This document shows, in pieces, positions 29,368-41,020 of a DNA stretch of 64,000 nucleotides. Under the pieces are notes generated by a model that had not been told where the DNA came from, made no database searches, and worked only from the letters and a program-made list of their open reading frames with translations. Location: assembly GCF_001311985.1 (NCBI RefSeq), contig NZ_BBCJ01000002.1:124001-188000 (forward strand), read 5' to 3'. The number at the start of each line of letters is the position of its first letter. Position 1 is the stretch's first letter. The stretch comes from Geotalea toluenoxydans JCM 15764. Its GTDB lineage: Bacteria > Desulfobacterota > Desulfuromonadia > Geobacterales > Geobacteraceae. The position numbers and the translations under genes are program-made.

Positions 29368-29398
29368 AAATATATAGCTTGAAATCAGGGTAACGGTC

Positions 29399-29434
29399 AA
29401 TGGCCATGGGTTGTGCGAATGGCCATTTTCTTTA
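29399..29434 (+). terminator. Rho-independent terminator of rnpB
   Basis: Stem AATGGCCAT/ATGGCCATT around an 11-base loop, then TTTCTTTAT. It overlaps the ATG at 29400, which argues against that codon as the start of the next gene. Confidence 0.75.
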
Positions 29435-29447
29435 TGGGGAGTTCTCA

Positions 29448-29999
29448 TTGCAGGAAAAGGCGGCATGCGCTGAAGATGCTGACAATACCACGACCGACTA
29501 TGAGCTGTGGCGGCAGGGAGTGGTGCAGATTACCCGGACAGTGGAGAATCTCCCCGCTATGGTGGTTGCCCAGGCTAAATCTGCAATCCGGGAACTGCTG
29601 GACCTGAAATCGGCAATGCATGCTGTCGTGGAAAAATCTGCCGGCGCATCAATCTGCGCAGTTTGTGGTGGAAAGTGCTGCCGGTGCGGCAAGTACCACT
29701 TCTCTGCCGTGGATCTGGTTGCATATCTGATGACGGGAAAGGACATTTTTACGCCGAATTTTAGCGGAAAGGGCTGCCTCTTCCTTAATCTCGACAGTTG
29801 TCTCATGCCGCCTGAGTATCGCCCATTCAACTGTATTACCTTTGCCTGCGAATTGCTGGAAGACAATTTTGCCGGGCAGGATAAAGATTCTTTCTATTCG
29901 ATGGAACGGGAACTGCGGCTTCTATACCAGGAACTGCAGCAAATCTTCCCTGATCAAAGAATGCGCAAATCGGTTATGAGCTTCAATGACGGAATGTGA
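29448..29999 (+). CDS. Cys-rich YkgJ-like metal-cluster protein
   Basis: 183 residues from a TTG at 29448 with GGGGAG 6 bases upstream; an ATG at 29400 lies inside the rnpB terminator. The core has CAVCGGKCCRCGKYHFSAVDLVAYL and, later, GCLFLNLDSCLMPPEYRPFNCITFACE. The CxxxCC plus distal Cys arrangement resembles the YkgJ zinc/iron-chelating (CxxCxxCC) family, though the spacing is not exact. It is probably cytoplasmic and binds Fe-S or zinc. No specific role is known. Confidence 0.65.
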   Translation: MQEKAACAEDADNTTTDYELWRQGVVQITRTVENLPAMVVAQAKSAIRELLDLKSAMHAVVEKSAGASICAVCGGKCCRCGKYHFSAVDLVAYLMTGKDIFTPNFSGKGCLFLNLDSCLMPPEYRPFNCITFACELLEDNFAGQDKDSFYSMERELRLLYQELQQIFPDQRMRKSVMSFNDGM

Positions 30000-30017
30000 T
30001 ATTACGGAGGCTTTTTT

Positions 30018-30353
30018 ATGACATCTGTAAACGATCTGGTCCTTGTTCATATAGACAACAAGCCGGGATTTTATGCACGCCTGGAAGACATTTCTCCCGA
30101 TGTCAAGCCCGGATGGTGGAAGGTAAAGTTGCTTGTTCTGACCATACCGGTACAGATCTATACCTGGATTCTGGACGAAAGCCAGATAAACGGCGCACCT
30201 TTTACCATGGGGGGGACACCCGTCCTGCTGGAAAAGATAATTCCACCGGAACCGGACACCCACCATGGCAATGAAGAGTCCGAAAGAAAAGATCCTGAGA
30301 AAAAAGGGGGAGCCAAGGTCGTATCGCTGATGGACCGAAAAAAAGAGAAATAA
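30018..30353 (+). CDS. Conserved small protein of unknown function
   Basis: 111 residues, intact, with GGAGG upstream of the ATG. The N-terminal 75 residues look like a small beta-barrel (DLVLVHIDNKPGFYARLEDISPDVKPGWWKVKLLVL ... VQIYTWILDESQI), and the tail is a Lys/Glu-rich disordered segment ending RKKEK. It follows the YkgJ-like gene by 18 bases and is probably in its operon. I do not recognise the family. Confidence 0.6.
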   Translation: MTSVNDLVLVHIDNKPGFYARLEDISPDVKPGWWKVKLLVLTIPVQIYTWILDESQINGAPFTMGGTPVLLEKIIPPEPDTHHGNEESERKDPEKKGGAKVVSLMDRKKEK

Positions 30354-30656
30354 GGAAGCTTGTCAACCCCGATGGTGGCCATGCCGCCTGTCTTGCATTC
30401 CTTGAAGTATTCATTATCGGAGTAGTTCCCGCCTGAATTGTTCTTTCTTGCAGTGTTCCTGCCTGTTACCACCTGTGCCGGTCAAAATCCCCGAGTCCAC
30501 CTTATTTAACCCCGGACCGGTATCTCATTCAGCAGTTCCAGCGACAAAATCCTGTCAAGGACCAGGAAAATAAGTTTTTTCTTATGTTTCCTTTTCGTCT
30601 GATCTTAACTGCCTAAAAAAACGGAAAAAATAGAAAAAAATCATCCTAAATTTGCC
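30354..30656. other. Intergenic region upstream of the division cluster
   Basis: About 300 bases without a convincing gene, followed by the mraZ promoter. The minus strand between about 30370 and 30470 reads as plausible protein (RKNNSGGNYSDNEYFKE) but has no start signal and runs into the neighbouring gene, so I leave it unassigned. Confidence 0.4.
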
Positions 30657-30685
30657 TTGACAACCATCTTGACCGCTAGTATAGT
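30657..30685 (+). promoter_or_regulatory. Promoter of the division/cell-wall cluster (Pmra)
   Basis: TTGACA at 30657-30662, 17-base spacer, TATAGT at 30680-30685. Initiation near 30692 would place the MraZ boxes at the transcript start. Confidence 0.75.
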
Positions 30686-30696
30686 TTCTCCGTAAA

Positions 30697-30730
30697 GTGG
30701 TAAAAAGTGGTAAGGCGTGGTAAAAAGTGC
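30697..30730 (+). promoter_or_regulatory. Probable MraZ operator: four boxes at 10-bp spacing
   Basis: GTGG at 30697, 30707 and 30717 and GTGC at 30727 recur with exact 10-bp steps, one helical turn. MraZ is known to bind arrays of direct repeats containing GTGG/TGGG upstream of its own gene and repress the operon. The array starts about 6 bases after the predicted transcription start. Binding here is inferred. Confidence 0.7.
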
Positions 30731-30740
30731 CAGGGTGAAC

Positions 30741-31223
30741 ATGTTTAGAGGGAATTTCGAGACCAGCATTGATGTTAAAGGGCGAACCAGTCTGCCTGCC
30801 AAGTTCCGGGAGGTGCTCGTCGATTCTTTCGGTGACGAGCGCTTTTTCATGACGAACTCAAATCCGGTCAGGCTGGGAGACGGAGGCTACAGCTCCGGTC
30901 TCGTCATCTATCCCTATAACGAATGGCTGGCCCTGGAAGAAAAACTAAAGGTGGGTACCGGTCTCGGGCTATCCTCTGCAGAGCTTGCATCCGTGAAAAG
31001 AAGGATAGTCGCGCCAGCCGTAGAATGTGTTGCCGACAAGCTGGGGCGGATCCTCGTCCCCCCCCATTTGCGCAAGAGCGCCTGTCTGGAGCGGGAAATA
31101 CTCTTTGTCGGCATGTTGAACAAAGCTGAGATCTGGAGCCAGGCCGAATGGGAGAAGGTCTTCAGGCAGGATATCGAGAACTTCCCTGTCGATTCGCCGG
31201 TATTGGCTGAGTTGGGGCTTTAG
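30741..31223 (+). CDS. mraZ: Transcriptional regulator MraZ
   Basis: Intact, 160 residues with two SpoVT/AbrB-like swapped-hairpin modules. Each has the DXXXR motif: IDVKGRTSLPAKFRE near the N-terminus and ADKLGRILVPPHLR in the second half. MraZ binds DNA as a ring-shaped oligomer and controls the dcw cluster. The ATG at 30741, with CAGGGTG upstream, fits the family start MFRGNFE. The stop abuts the GTG of rsmH. Confidence 0.95.
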   Translation: MFRGNFETSIDVKGRTSLPAKFREVLVDSFGDERFFMTNSNPVRLGDGGYSSGLVIYPYNEWLALEEKLKVGTGLGLSSAELASVKRRIVAPAVECVADKLGRILVPPHLRKSACLEREILFVGMLNKAEIWSQAEWEKVFRQDIENFPVDSPVLAELGL

Positions 31224-32157
<934 letters not shown>

Positions 32158-32177
32158 AAACCAGGAGGTAACGGGAA

Positions 32178-32513
32178 ATGGAACATACCAAGGCAACATT
32201 CAGCAAGGTAGCTGCACCGGTAAATACAGCCGCAGCCATCGATACACGCTGGAATTCCTTCCCCTATCTGGTTGCAGTGATGGTGATGGTGACTCTTGTT
32301 TCCGTATTCCATGTCTGGTCCAGGGTCAAAGTCATCGACCTCAACCTGGAGATTTCGGCAACAAACCGCCTGTTCCAGGAGATGCAGCAGGAAAATAAAA
32401 GATTGAAAGTGGAGATTGCTTCACTGAAGACACCCGCGAGGATCGAGGCTCTTGCCAAGGGAGATCTCGGCATGGCGATGCCGACCGACCAGCAAGTGAT
32501 TGTGATAAAATGA
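32178..32513 (+). CDS. ftsL: Cell division protein FtsL
   Basis: Intact, 111 residues: a short cytoplasmic N-terminus, one transmembrane helix (FPYLVAVMVMVTLVSVFHVW) and a periplasmic coiled coil (IDLNLEISATNRLFQEMQQENKRLKVEIASLKTPARIEALA). FtsL, with FtsB and FtsQ, links early and late divisome proteins and activates FtsWI. The GXXLAKGDLGM tail fits. Identification rests on topology and cluster position, since the family is divergent. It overlaps ftsI by 4 bases (ATGA). Confidence 0.85.
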   Translation: MEHTKATFSKVAAPVNTAAAIDTRWNSFPYLVAVMVMVTLVSVFHVWSRVKVIDLNLEISATNRLFQEMQQENKRLKVEIASLKTPARIEALAKGDLGMAMPTDQQVIVIK

Positions 32514-34482
32514 ATGATAAGAAGGAAAAATGGACAAGAATCCGTATTCGCATCATAGGTGCGGTTTTTGTCTCTATTTTCGTTCTGATTGCAGCAAGAG
32601 CATTTTATCTGCAGGTAGTTAAAAAGGAATCCCTGGTAAAGCTGGCGGAAAAGCAGCATCAGCGGATTGTGCCACTGACGCCGGTACGAGGGGCGATTTT
32701 TGACAGCAACAATGCGCCCCTGGCGCTTTCTATCGAGATGGATTCCTGTTTTGCAGAACCGCGCAATGTGGAAAACATTCCCGATGCGGCGGCAAAACTG
32801 GCGCCTCTATTGTCAATGCCCGCCGATCAGGTGGAGAAAAAGCTGAAAGGCAGCAGGAATTTCGTCTGGCTTCAGCGCCGGATGGCCCCTGATCAGGTTG
32901 CCGCAATCAAGGTCCTGGCGTTGGAAGGCATAGGCTTTGTCAAGGAGAGCAAGCGCTTCTATCCGAACTCGGAGATTGCTGCCCATGTGGTCGGCTTTAC
33001 CGGGATGGATCCTGAAGGGTTGGAAGGGATCGAGCTGAAGTACGATTCAACCATTCTCGGCAGTACCGGTTATCTGGTGACTGAGCGTGACGCCCTTGGC
33101 AGGGAGGTTTATAGCAAGGGGACCGTGGTCAAAAATCCAGCCAAGGGACAGAATGTTACCCTGACCCTGGATAAGAATATCCAGTATATAGCTGAAAAAG
33201 AGCTGATCAAGGCGGTGGAGACAAATGGGGCAAAGGCGGGGATTGCACTGGTTATGGAACCTGCAACAGGTCGCATATTGGCTATGGCCAATTACCCCAA
33301 CTTCAACCCCAATACCTACTCCAAGTATGCGCAGCAGGCACTGCGCAACAGGTCCATAGCCGACAGTTTCGAGCCGGGTTCGACCTTCAAGATATTTCTG
33401 GCTGCAACAGCATTGGAGCAAAAGGCGATCAGGCCCGGCGACGGGTTCAACTGTGAAAACGGCAGCTACAGCATCGGCGGCAGGACCATCCATGATACCC
33501 ACAAGTACGGGTATCTGAGTATTGCGCAGATTCTCAAGTACTCAAGCAATATCGGAGCGGCCAAGATTGGTGCAAGACTGGGCAATGATAAACTCTATGC
33601 CGGCCTCACCGGCTTCGGCTTCGGCGAAAAGACCGGCATCGATCTGCCTGGCGAATCGAGCGGCACCCTGCGCAACAAGAGCCAATGGTTCGGCGTCGAT
33701 CTGGCCACAATTTCCTTCGGTCAAGGAGTTACCGCAACTCCTCTCCAGATTGCTACCGGAGTTTCGGCGGTAGCAACGGGGGCCTGCTGATGAAGCCATA
33801 CCTGGTGGAAAAGATCAGCGACGATAATGGCAACGTGGTGCGGAGCTTTGCGCCGGAGGTGAAACGCCGGGTCATCTCCGAGGAAACGGCGAAAACTGTG
33901 GCCCGCATGCTGGAAGGAGTGGTTGCCGAAGGGGGAACGGGGGTCAATGCCGCTGTGGATGGTTATCGTTCGGCCGGCAAAACCGGTACTGCCCAAAAGG
34001 TGGACCACCTGACGCGAGGGTACTCGGCCGACAAGAGAACAGCTTCCTATGTCGGTTTTGTGCCTTTGGAAAAGCCGAGACTGACAATCCTGGTGGTGGT
34101 TGATGAACCTAAGACAAGCTCTTATGGCGGGATTGTAGCCGCACCGGCCTTCAGCGCCATTGCCGAACAATCCCTGTGCTATTTGAAGGTGCCAACCGAT
34201 CATGCGTTAAAGAAAAAAGCAGAGCAGGTAGAGGTAAAATCAGCTCCTTCGGTCGAAACGGTTGACGCCGTTGTGGACGGGGGCGTTGTCGCAGGGGCGG
34301 CAGGAGCCATAATGCCTAATTTCCGAGGCCTCAGCATGCGACAGGCACTGAAGGTAATGCAGCAACGTGGCCTTAACGTGACGCTCCAGGGGAGCGGTCG
34401 CGCCGTAGAGCAGAATCCGATGCCGGGCAGTATTATCAGCGGAAACGATCGGGTCTGGGTCAGATTTGTTCCCTCAGCCTGA
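32510..34482 (+). CDS. ftsI: Septal penicillin-binding protein FtsI/PBP3 with PASTA domain
   Basis: About 657 residues. One N-terminal transmembrane helix and a dimerisation domain (RGAIFDSNNAPLAL) lead to the transpeptidase domain with catalytic Ser in GSTFK, SSN in KYSSNIG and KTGT in SAGKTGTAQ. After an Ala/Val-rich linker a single PASTA domain (IMPNFRGLSMRQALKVMQQRGLNV) ends the protein. It crosslinks septal peptidoglycan with FtsW. One G is missing from a G run near 33776; correction gives VATGGLLMKPYLV. The C-terminal PASTA domain recalls Gram-positive SpoVD/PBP2x. Confidence 0.92.
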
Positions 34483-34502
34483 GTAAAAACAACGGGTATC
34501 CC

Positions 34503-36026
34503 ATGCGACTTTCACAACTTGTTAAATCTGCCGCGGTTCTTGATATGGTCGGCGATGTCGACCCTGATATAACCGGCCTGTTTTACGATTCCCGAAAGGT
34601 TCAGCCAGGCGGCTTGTTCTTCGCCCTGAAAGGGGTGGCAAGCGACGGCTATGCTTTTATTGAGGTAGCGGTAAAGGCCGGGGCAGCAGCAGTGGTCATC
34701 GAAGATGATCGGACTCCTGCCGGTGTTGCCTGGGTGAGGGTAGCGGACGGGCGGTTGGCGATGTCGCTGATGGCTGCCGCTTTTTATGGCAACCCCGCGT
34801 CAGGTTTGCCTGTTGTCGGTATCACCGGCACCAACGGCAAAACGACCACCACTTTTCTGCTGGAATCCATCTTCGAAAAAGGCGGTTTGCCGGCTGCCGT
34901 GCTTGGTACCGTCAATTATCGCTTTGGAGATCTGTCCATCCCGGCCCCAAACACGACTCCGGAGTCGGTGGACCTGCAGCAGACCCTGAGAAAGTTGGTC
35001 GATGCAGGCGCAAAAGGGATCGTCATGGAGGTTTCGTCCCATGCACTGCAGCAGCGTCGAATCGACGGCTGCTCTTTCGATGTGGGAGTCTTCACCAACC
35101 TGACCAGGGATCACCTGGACTACCATCTGGACATGGAATCCTATCTGCAGAGCAAAACGCGTCTTTTTTCCGAGCTTCTGGTCCCGGATGAGAAAAAGCC
35201 CGAGCGGCATGCGGTGATTAATACCGATGACGAATACGGCCGGCGCATAGCCAGGCGGCAGCATGCCCTGTGGTGACCTACGGCATTGAGAAAAGCGCAG
35301 ACATCAATGCGAGAATGTGGAATTTTCCGTCAGCGGCATCAGCTGCACTCTGGCTACTCCAAAAGGCCGGATCGAGCTTCGGTCAATGCTTGTCGGCCGC
35401 TTCAATCTGTACAATATCATGGCTGCGGCGGGTGCGGGTGTTGCTCTGGGGTTGCCGCTCGAATCCATCAAGGAAGGGCTTGAGCATCATGGTCAGGTTC
35501 CGGGCAGATTGGAGAGGGTGGAGAATGCTCTGGGGGTGACGGTACTTGTGGATTATGCCCATACCGGCGACGCCCTGGAAAATGTTTTATTGACCATGAC
35601 CGAGTTGAAGAAGGTAGAATCATCACCCTCTTTGGTTGTGGTGGCGACCGGGACAAGGGCAAACGTCCGATCATGGGCGAGATTGCCGGACGCTACAGCG
35701 ATCTGAGCATCATTACCTCGGACAATCCTCGCACGGAAAATCCAGCGGAGATCATGGCCCAGGTTCGGGAAGGGATTGTCCGTCTCGGTATCCGCGAATA
35801 TGCAGCCCATGAGGCAGCCACCTTCCAGGAGAAGGGTTTTGTCAGCATAGAACGGCGACAGGATGCCATCAATCTGGCGGTCAAGGCGGCGCGGCCGGGA
35901 GACATAGTACTGCTGGCGGGCAAGGGACATGAGGACTATCAGATCATCGGCAAAGAAAAATTCCATTTCGACGATCGGGAAGTGGCTGCTCAGGCCTGCC
36001 GGGAAAAAGCCGGCCAAAACCAGTAG
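34503..36026 (+). CDS. murE: UDP-MurNAc-L-Ala-D-Glu:meso-diaminopimelate ligase
   Basis: About 508 residues. Motifs: [17 protein letters not shown] (ATP loop), NTTPE, EVSSHAL, FTNLTRDHLDYH, DYAHTGDALENVL and, after correction, FGCGGDRDKGKRP, then TSDNPRTENPAEI. The DNPR motif indicates meso-diaminopimelate as the added residue. Three one-base losses break the frame: near 35257 (RRIARA-AACPVVTYG), near 35311 (DINAR-NVEFSVSG) and near 35612 (ELKKG-RIITLFGCGG). It follows ftsI by 20 bases. Confidence 0.95.
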
Positions 36027-36040
36027 CAGGAAAGGCGCAA

Positions 36041-37446
36041 ATGCTCTCCATTGACGAAATAATCCAGGCTACTGGCGGGACACTGATCGGCAGTGGCGGC
36101 AAGATGGTGTCCGGTGTATCGACGGACTCACGCAGTGTGGTTGCCGGACAACTCTTCGTAGCCCTGAAGGGGGATCGCTTCGATGGCCATGAGTTCATTG
36201 AGACCGCTCTGGCGAAGGGGGTCAGGACATTTCTTGTGGCTGCGGATTCGATCGCTGCAAGAGCTCCCGCCGAAAAGGCCTCCTACATTGCAGTTACCGA
36301 CACTCTCAGGGCGCTTGGTGATCTTGCTGCCGGCTACCGGAGGAAATTCAGCATTCCCCTGATTGGCATAACCGGCAGCAACGGCAAGACGACCACCAAG
36401 GAAATGCTGGCCACTATTCTCGGTCAGACTGGCCCGGGCCTAAAAACCAGCGGCAATCTCAACAACCTGATCGGGCTGCCGCTCATGCTCCTGCGTATGA
36501 CCGGCCGCGACCGTTGGGCGGTACTGGAAATGGGGATGAGTGAACCGGGTGAGATCGACCGTCTGGCGGAGATAGCAGAACCCGGGGTCGGTATCATCAC
36601 CAACGCCTTTACTGCCCACCTGGCAAGCATGGGCAGTGTGGAGGCTGTGGCAAAGGCCAAGGGGGAACTGTTTCAGAGGCTGAAAACGGGAGGCGTCGCC
36701 GTGTATAACGCCGATGACCCCTGATCTCGCGTTTGCCCACTGCTGCAGGTGTTAGCAGGCTTTCCTTCGGTCTGCGCGGGGCGGAGGTCAGTTCGGAAGG
36801 GATCAAAACGCTTGGCCTGGAAGGGGTCCATTTTACCCTTCGCCTGCCCGACGGCGAGATACCCGTGAAGATGAGGGCCTTCGGTCAGCACAATATTTAT
36901 AATGCACTGGCTGCAGCAGCAGCTGCCCATGCCCTCGGGTTGGATCATCAGACCATACGCGCCGGGCTGGAGGAGTTCACCCCATATGACAAGCGCTTTC
37001 ATGTGGAGCAGGTGGGGGACATCGTGCTTATTGATGACAGTTACAATGCCAATCCTGCATCCATCGCGGCTGCGTTGGTGACCTTGAAGGACATCCGCCA
37101 GCAGAACAGGGCCATAGCTGTGCTTGGCGACATGCTGGAATTGGGTAGCGGAGCGCCCGCTGCCCACCGGGAAGTGGGACTTCTTGCTGCAACATGCGTG
37201 GAGCGGTTGTATGTGATGGGAGAATACGCAGAGACGGTTGCCGCCGGCGCTGTTGATGGCGGCATGGGCGCAGATCATATCTGTGTTGCCGGAAGTCATG
37301 GTGAAATTGTCGAGGACCTGCGTCGGAAGGTGACGAAAGGGGATAATATCCTGGTCAAGGGCTCACGAGGTATGCATATGGAAAAAGTGGCCGAGGCGAT
37401 CCGCAACGGTTTTTCCCTTGCCGATGAAAAGAAAGGAGTAGCCTGA
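36041..37446 (+). CDS. murF: UDP-MurNAc-tripeptide:D-Ala-D-Ala ligase
   Basis: About 468 residues. It has [56 protein letters not shown] and [10 protein letters not shown], all typical of MurF. The enzyme adds D-Ala-D-Ala to complete the UDP-MurNAc-pentapeptide. One C is missing from the run in GACCCCTG near 36722; correction gives [15 protein letters not shown]. The stop codon region touches the mraY start. Confidence 0.95.
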
Positions 37447-38520
37447 TGCTTTATCATCTGCTCTATCCCTTGGCCTCCGATTACAGATTATTCAATGTCT
37501 TCAAGTATCTGACCTTCAGAACCATCTATGCCATGATTACGGCGCTGGTGGTGGCGTTTATCCTCGGACCGTGGCTGATACGGAAGCTGGAGAAGCTGCA
37601 GGCCCGCCAGGTAATCCGCACCGACGGTCCCGAGTCTCACCTGAAAAAACAGGGAACCCCCACCATGGGGGAGTGTTGATATTGGCGGCCATCATCATAC
37701 CGACCCTTCTTTGGGCGGATCTGACCAATGCCTTCGTCTGGCTGACCCTGTTCATCATCGGTGGCTACGGTGTGATCGGTTTCTTCGACGACTATAAGAA
37801 GGTGGTGGAGAAGAACCCGAAAGGGCTTTCTCCGCGGCAGAAAATGTTCTGGCAGATTCTCCTGGCCTCTGGAGTGGGGATATTTCTTTTCGTCATGCCC
37901 GGTTTTTCCAAGGAACTTTTCTTCCCATTTTTTAAAAGGCTTCACCCTGACTTGGGAATATTGTTCATCCCGTTCATCACTCTGGTGATCGTCGGTGCAA
38001 GTAATGCGGTGAACCTGACCGACGGCTGGATGGTCTGGCCATTGGTCCGGTTTCCATTAATGCGGCTACTTATCTGCTGTTTACCTATATTGCCGGTAAC
38101 GCCAGGCTGTCTGGTTATCTGCAGATCCCATACGTGCCGGGATCGGGAGAACTTGCCGTGCTTTGCGGCGCCATGGTCGGGGCTGGTCTGGGATTTCTCT
38201 GGTACAACTCCTATCCGGCAGAGGTCTTCATGGGGGATGTGGGGTCCCTTTCCCTTGGGGGAGGGCTGGGAACGCTGGCGGTCATCACCAAGCAGGAGAT
38301 TCTGCTGGTAATTGTCGGTGGTGTTTTTGTCACTGAAGCACTGTCGGTAATATTTCAGGTAGGCTCCTATAAGTACCGTGGCAAGAGGATTTTCCGCATG
38401 GCCCCTATTCATCACCACTTTGAACTGAAGGGGGTTGCAGAACCCAAGATAATAGTGCGTTTCTGGATTATCACCTTTATTCTGGCGCTGGTGGCAATTT
38501 CGACTTTGAAGATGCGCTGA
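37446..38520 (+). CDS. mraY: Phospho-MurNAc-pentapeptide transferase MraY
   Basis: About 358 residues and ten membrane helices. Signature stretches are [23 protein letters not shown] (catalytic Asp pair), [13 protein letters not shown] and [12 protein letters not shown]. It moves phospho-MurNAc-pentapeptide to undecaprenyl phosphate to form lipid I at the inner membrane. Two one-base losses break the frame: one G near 37672 in the first signature and one C near 38031 in the LTDGLDGLA motif. Confidence 0.95.
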
Positions 38521-38559
38521 AAGATTACTGCGCCAGTAATGGCGGCAGGGGAACAGGTT

Positions 38560-39920
38560 ATGGAAATCAAAGGTAAGAAAATACTGGTGGTTGGTCTGGC
38601 CAGAACCGGCGTGGCAGTGGCAAGATTCCTGGCCTCCCGCGGAGCAAAGGTCACCGTTACCGATATGAAGGAAGAGTCGGAGCTTGCCGATTATCTCATG
38701 CAGTTGGAGGATCTTGACCTGAACCTTGAGCTGGGCCGTCATGACAAGCATACATTCCTCATGTCCGATCTCATCGTCGTCAGTCCGGGTGTCCCCATGG
38801 ACATTTCTCCGCTGCTTATGGCGAAGGCACAGCGGAGGGTCGTGATCAGCGAAATAGAGCTGGCCGCTGCATTCATCAAGGCTCCCATGGTTGCCATTAC
38901 TGGCACCAACGGCAAGACGACGACAACAACCCTTGCAGGGGAGATATTCAAGGCTTGCGGCGTTGAGACCTTTGTCGGCGGTAATATAGGCAATCCCCTG
39001 ATTGAGTTGGTCACGTCTGGCAATGATGTGGCGCAGGTGGTAGTAGAACTGAGCTCATTTCAGTTGGAAGGAATTCAACGCTTCAGGCCGAAGGTAGCAG
39101 TGCTGCTAAATATCACTGAGGACCACCTGGACCGGTATGCCAGCTACCAGGATTACATCGATGCGAAACTCCGCATCTTTGAAAACCAGACAGTCGATGA
39201 TTTCGCTGTTCTTAATGTGGATGATCCATTGGTGGCAGCCTGTGCCGCGACTGTTAAATCAAGGGTTTTCCCTTTCAGCCAGCGGAAGGAGTTGGCAGAA
39301 GGCATTTTCTGCAGCAAAGGCATTATCGTATACCGATGGCAAGGGAGCGAGCTGCGCTTTGATACGGCCGCCTTCAAACTGAAAGGGGTTCACAATATAG
39401 AGAATATCATGGCGGCACTGGCCAGCACCCTTTTGTCCGGGGCCGATCCGATCAAAGCTGGGCGCGCGGTAGAGTCCTTTAAAGGTCTGCGTCACCGGAT
39501 GGAATTTATACGTGAAGTAGGCGGAGTTGCTACTATGAGGACAGCAAAGGAACCAACGTGGGGAGTGTAGTCAAGTCCCTTGAGAGCTTCGACAAAGGTA
39601 TTACCCTTATCGCCGGCGGAAAGGACAAAGGGGGATCATATGCGCCCCTGGCAGATCTGGTGCGGGAGAGGGTAAAGCACCTTATCCTCATTGGTGAGGC
39701 CAAAGAAAGGATCGAAGCAGAGCTGGGAAACCTTACCGATACACACAAGGCAGCCACCCTGGAAGATGCCGTGGCAATAGCACATAGGTTGGCCAAGGCT
39801 GGGGAGGTTGTTCTTTTTTCTCCGGCCTGTTCCAGCTTCGACATGTTCAAAGATTATGCAGAGCGCGCTGAGCGGTTCAATGCTGCGGTGCGGGCCCTTG
39901 CCGGTGGAGATTGCCGATGA
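38560..39920 (+). CDS. murD: UDP-MurNAc-L-alanine:D-glutamate ligase
   Basis: About 453 residues: N-terminal Rossmann domain ([19 protein letters not shown]), [43 protein letters not shown] and, after correction, [15 protein letters not shown], then [12 protein letters not shown] and [11 protein letters not shown]. One T is missing near 39526 (GCTACTATG for GCTTACTATG). I use the ATG at 38560 with CAGGGGA upstream; an ATG 21 bases earlier has no ribosome site. Its stop overlaps the ftsW start. Confidence 0.94.
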
Positions 39921-41020
39921 AGAGGCTTGAGGGATACGACATGATCATTTTGCTGCTGGTGGTAATGCTCACCTGCTTCGGAATCGTCATGGTCTATTCC
40001 GCTTCCTCGGTGATGGCGGCAAAGAAATACAACGATGGTTTCTATTTTTTGAAGCGGCAGGGGCTTTATGCCATTCTGGGGTTCGGTGCCATGGCCTTTG
40101 CCATGCAGGTCGACTACCACCATTGGCGTCGCTTTGCCGTGCCTCTGCTGCTGGCCTGCCTGGGGCTGCTCATTCTGGTCTTCATCCCTGGTATCGGCGG
40201 TACGGCAAAGGGTGCATCAAGATGGATTCGCCTGCCGGGCTTCAACTTTCAGCCTTCCGAAATGGCCAAGGTGGCGCTGATAATTTACATGGCTTATTCT
40301 CTGGACAAAAAGCAGGAGAAGCTGAAGGAATTCATGGCCGGCTTTCTGCCGTACATGGTCATTCTGGCCGTCCTGCTGGCGATACTCTTGAAGCAGCATG
40401 ACATGGGAGCTGCACTGACCATGGGTGCCGTTGCCCTCGCCATGCTGTTTGCAGCCGGGACACGACCCCGGTATATATTCGGCATGGGAGTGCTGGCGGC
40501 CCCCTTTGTCTGTTATCTGGTGGTGACCGAAGCATACCGGATGCGGCGCATCACCGCCTTTCTCGATCCCTGGCAGGACCCTACCAACTCCGGCTTCCAG
40601 ATCATACAGTCCTGGATCGCTTTCGGTACGGGGGGGATTTTGGGGCAGGGACTTGGCGAAGGAAAGCAGAAGCTGTTCTATCTGCCCGAGGCCCACACCG
40701 ACTTTATTCTTTCAGTGGTTGGTGAGGAACTTGGTTTTATCGGCGTCATGGTCATTGCGGCCATGTTTCTGGTTCTGCTTCAGCGTAGCATCCGGGTAGC
40801 AATCGGCGCCGAGGACAGCTTCGGGCGGTACCTCGCATTCGGAATTGCCGTGCTGGTAGGTCTAGAAGCATTCATCAACATGGGGGTGGTGACCGGCCTG
40901 CTGCCGACAAAGGGGCTGGCGTTGCCATTCATCAGTTACGGGGGCAGTTCGTTGATTATCAGCCTTTTTGCCGTTGGCCTGTTGCTCAACGTCTCGTCTA
41001 AGGCAAGGGGGCTGTCATGA
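39917..41020 (+). CDS. ftsW: SEDS glycosyltransferase FtsW
   Basis: Intact, 367 residues, about ten transmembrane helices. SEDS motifs include VYSASSVMA near the N-terminus, [61 protein letters not shown] and [11 protein letters not shown]. FtsW polymerises lipid II glycan strands at the septum with FtsI. The ATG at 39917 overlaps the murD stop as ATGA; a TTG 6 bases earlier is less likely. Confidence 0.96.
   Translation: MKRLEGYDMIILLLVVMLTCFGIVMVYSASSVMAAKKYNDGFYFLKRQGLYAILGFGAMAFAMQVDYHHWRRFAVPLLLACLGLLILVFIPGIGGTAKGASRWIRLPGFNFQPSEMAKVALIIYMAYSLDKKQEKLKEFMAGFLPYMVILAVLLAILLKQHDMGAALTMGAVALAMLFAAGTRPRYIFGMGVLAAPFVCYLVVTEAYRMRRITAFLDPWQDPTNSGFQIIQSWIAFGTGGILGQGLGEGKQKLFYLPEAHTDFILSVVGEELGFIGVMVIAAMFLVLLQRSIRVAIGAEDSFGRYLAFGIAVLVGLEAFINMGVVTGLLPTKGLALPFISYGGSSLIISLFAVGLLLNVSSKARGLS

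Noticed and set aside
30158-30472. 104-codon minus-strand ORF with a plausible N-terminal part
   Set aside because: It runs antisense into the small gene at 30018-30353 and has no start signal; left as unexplained intergenic sequence.
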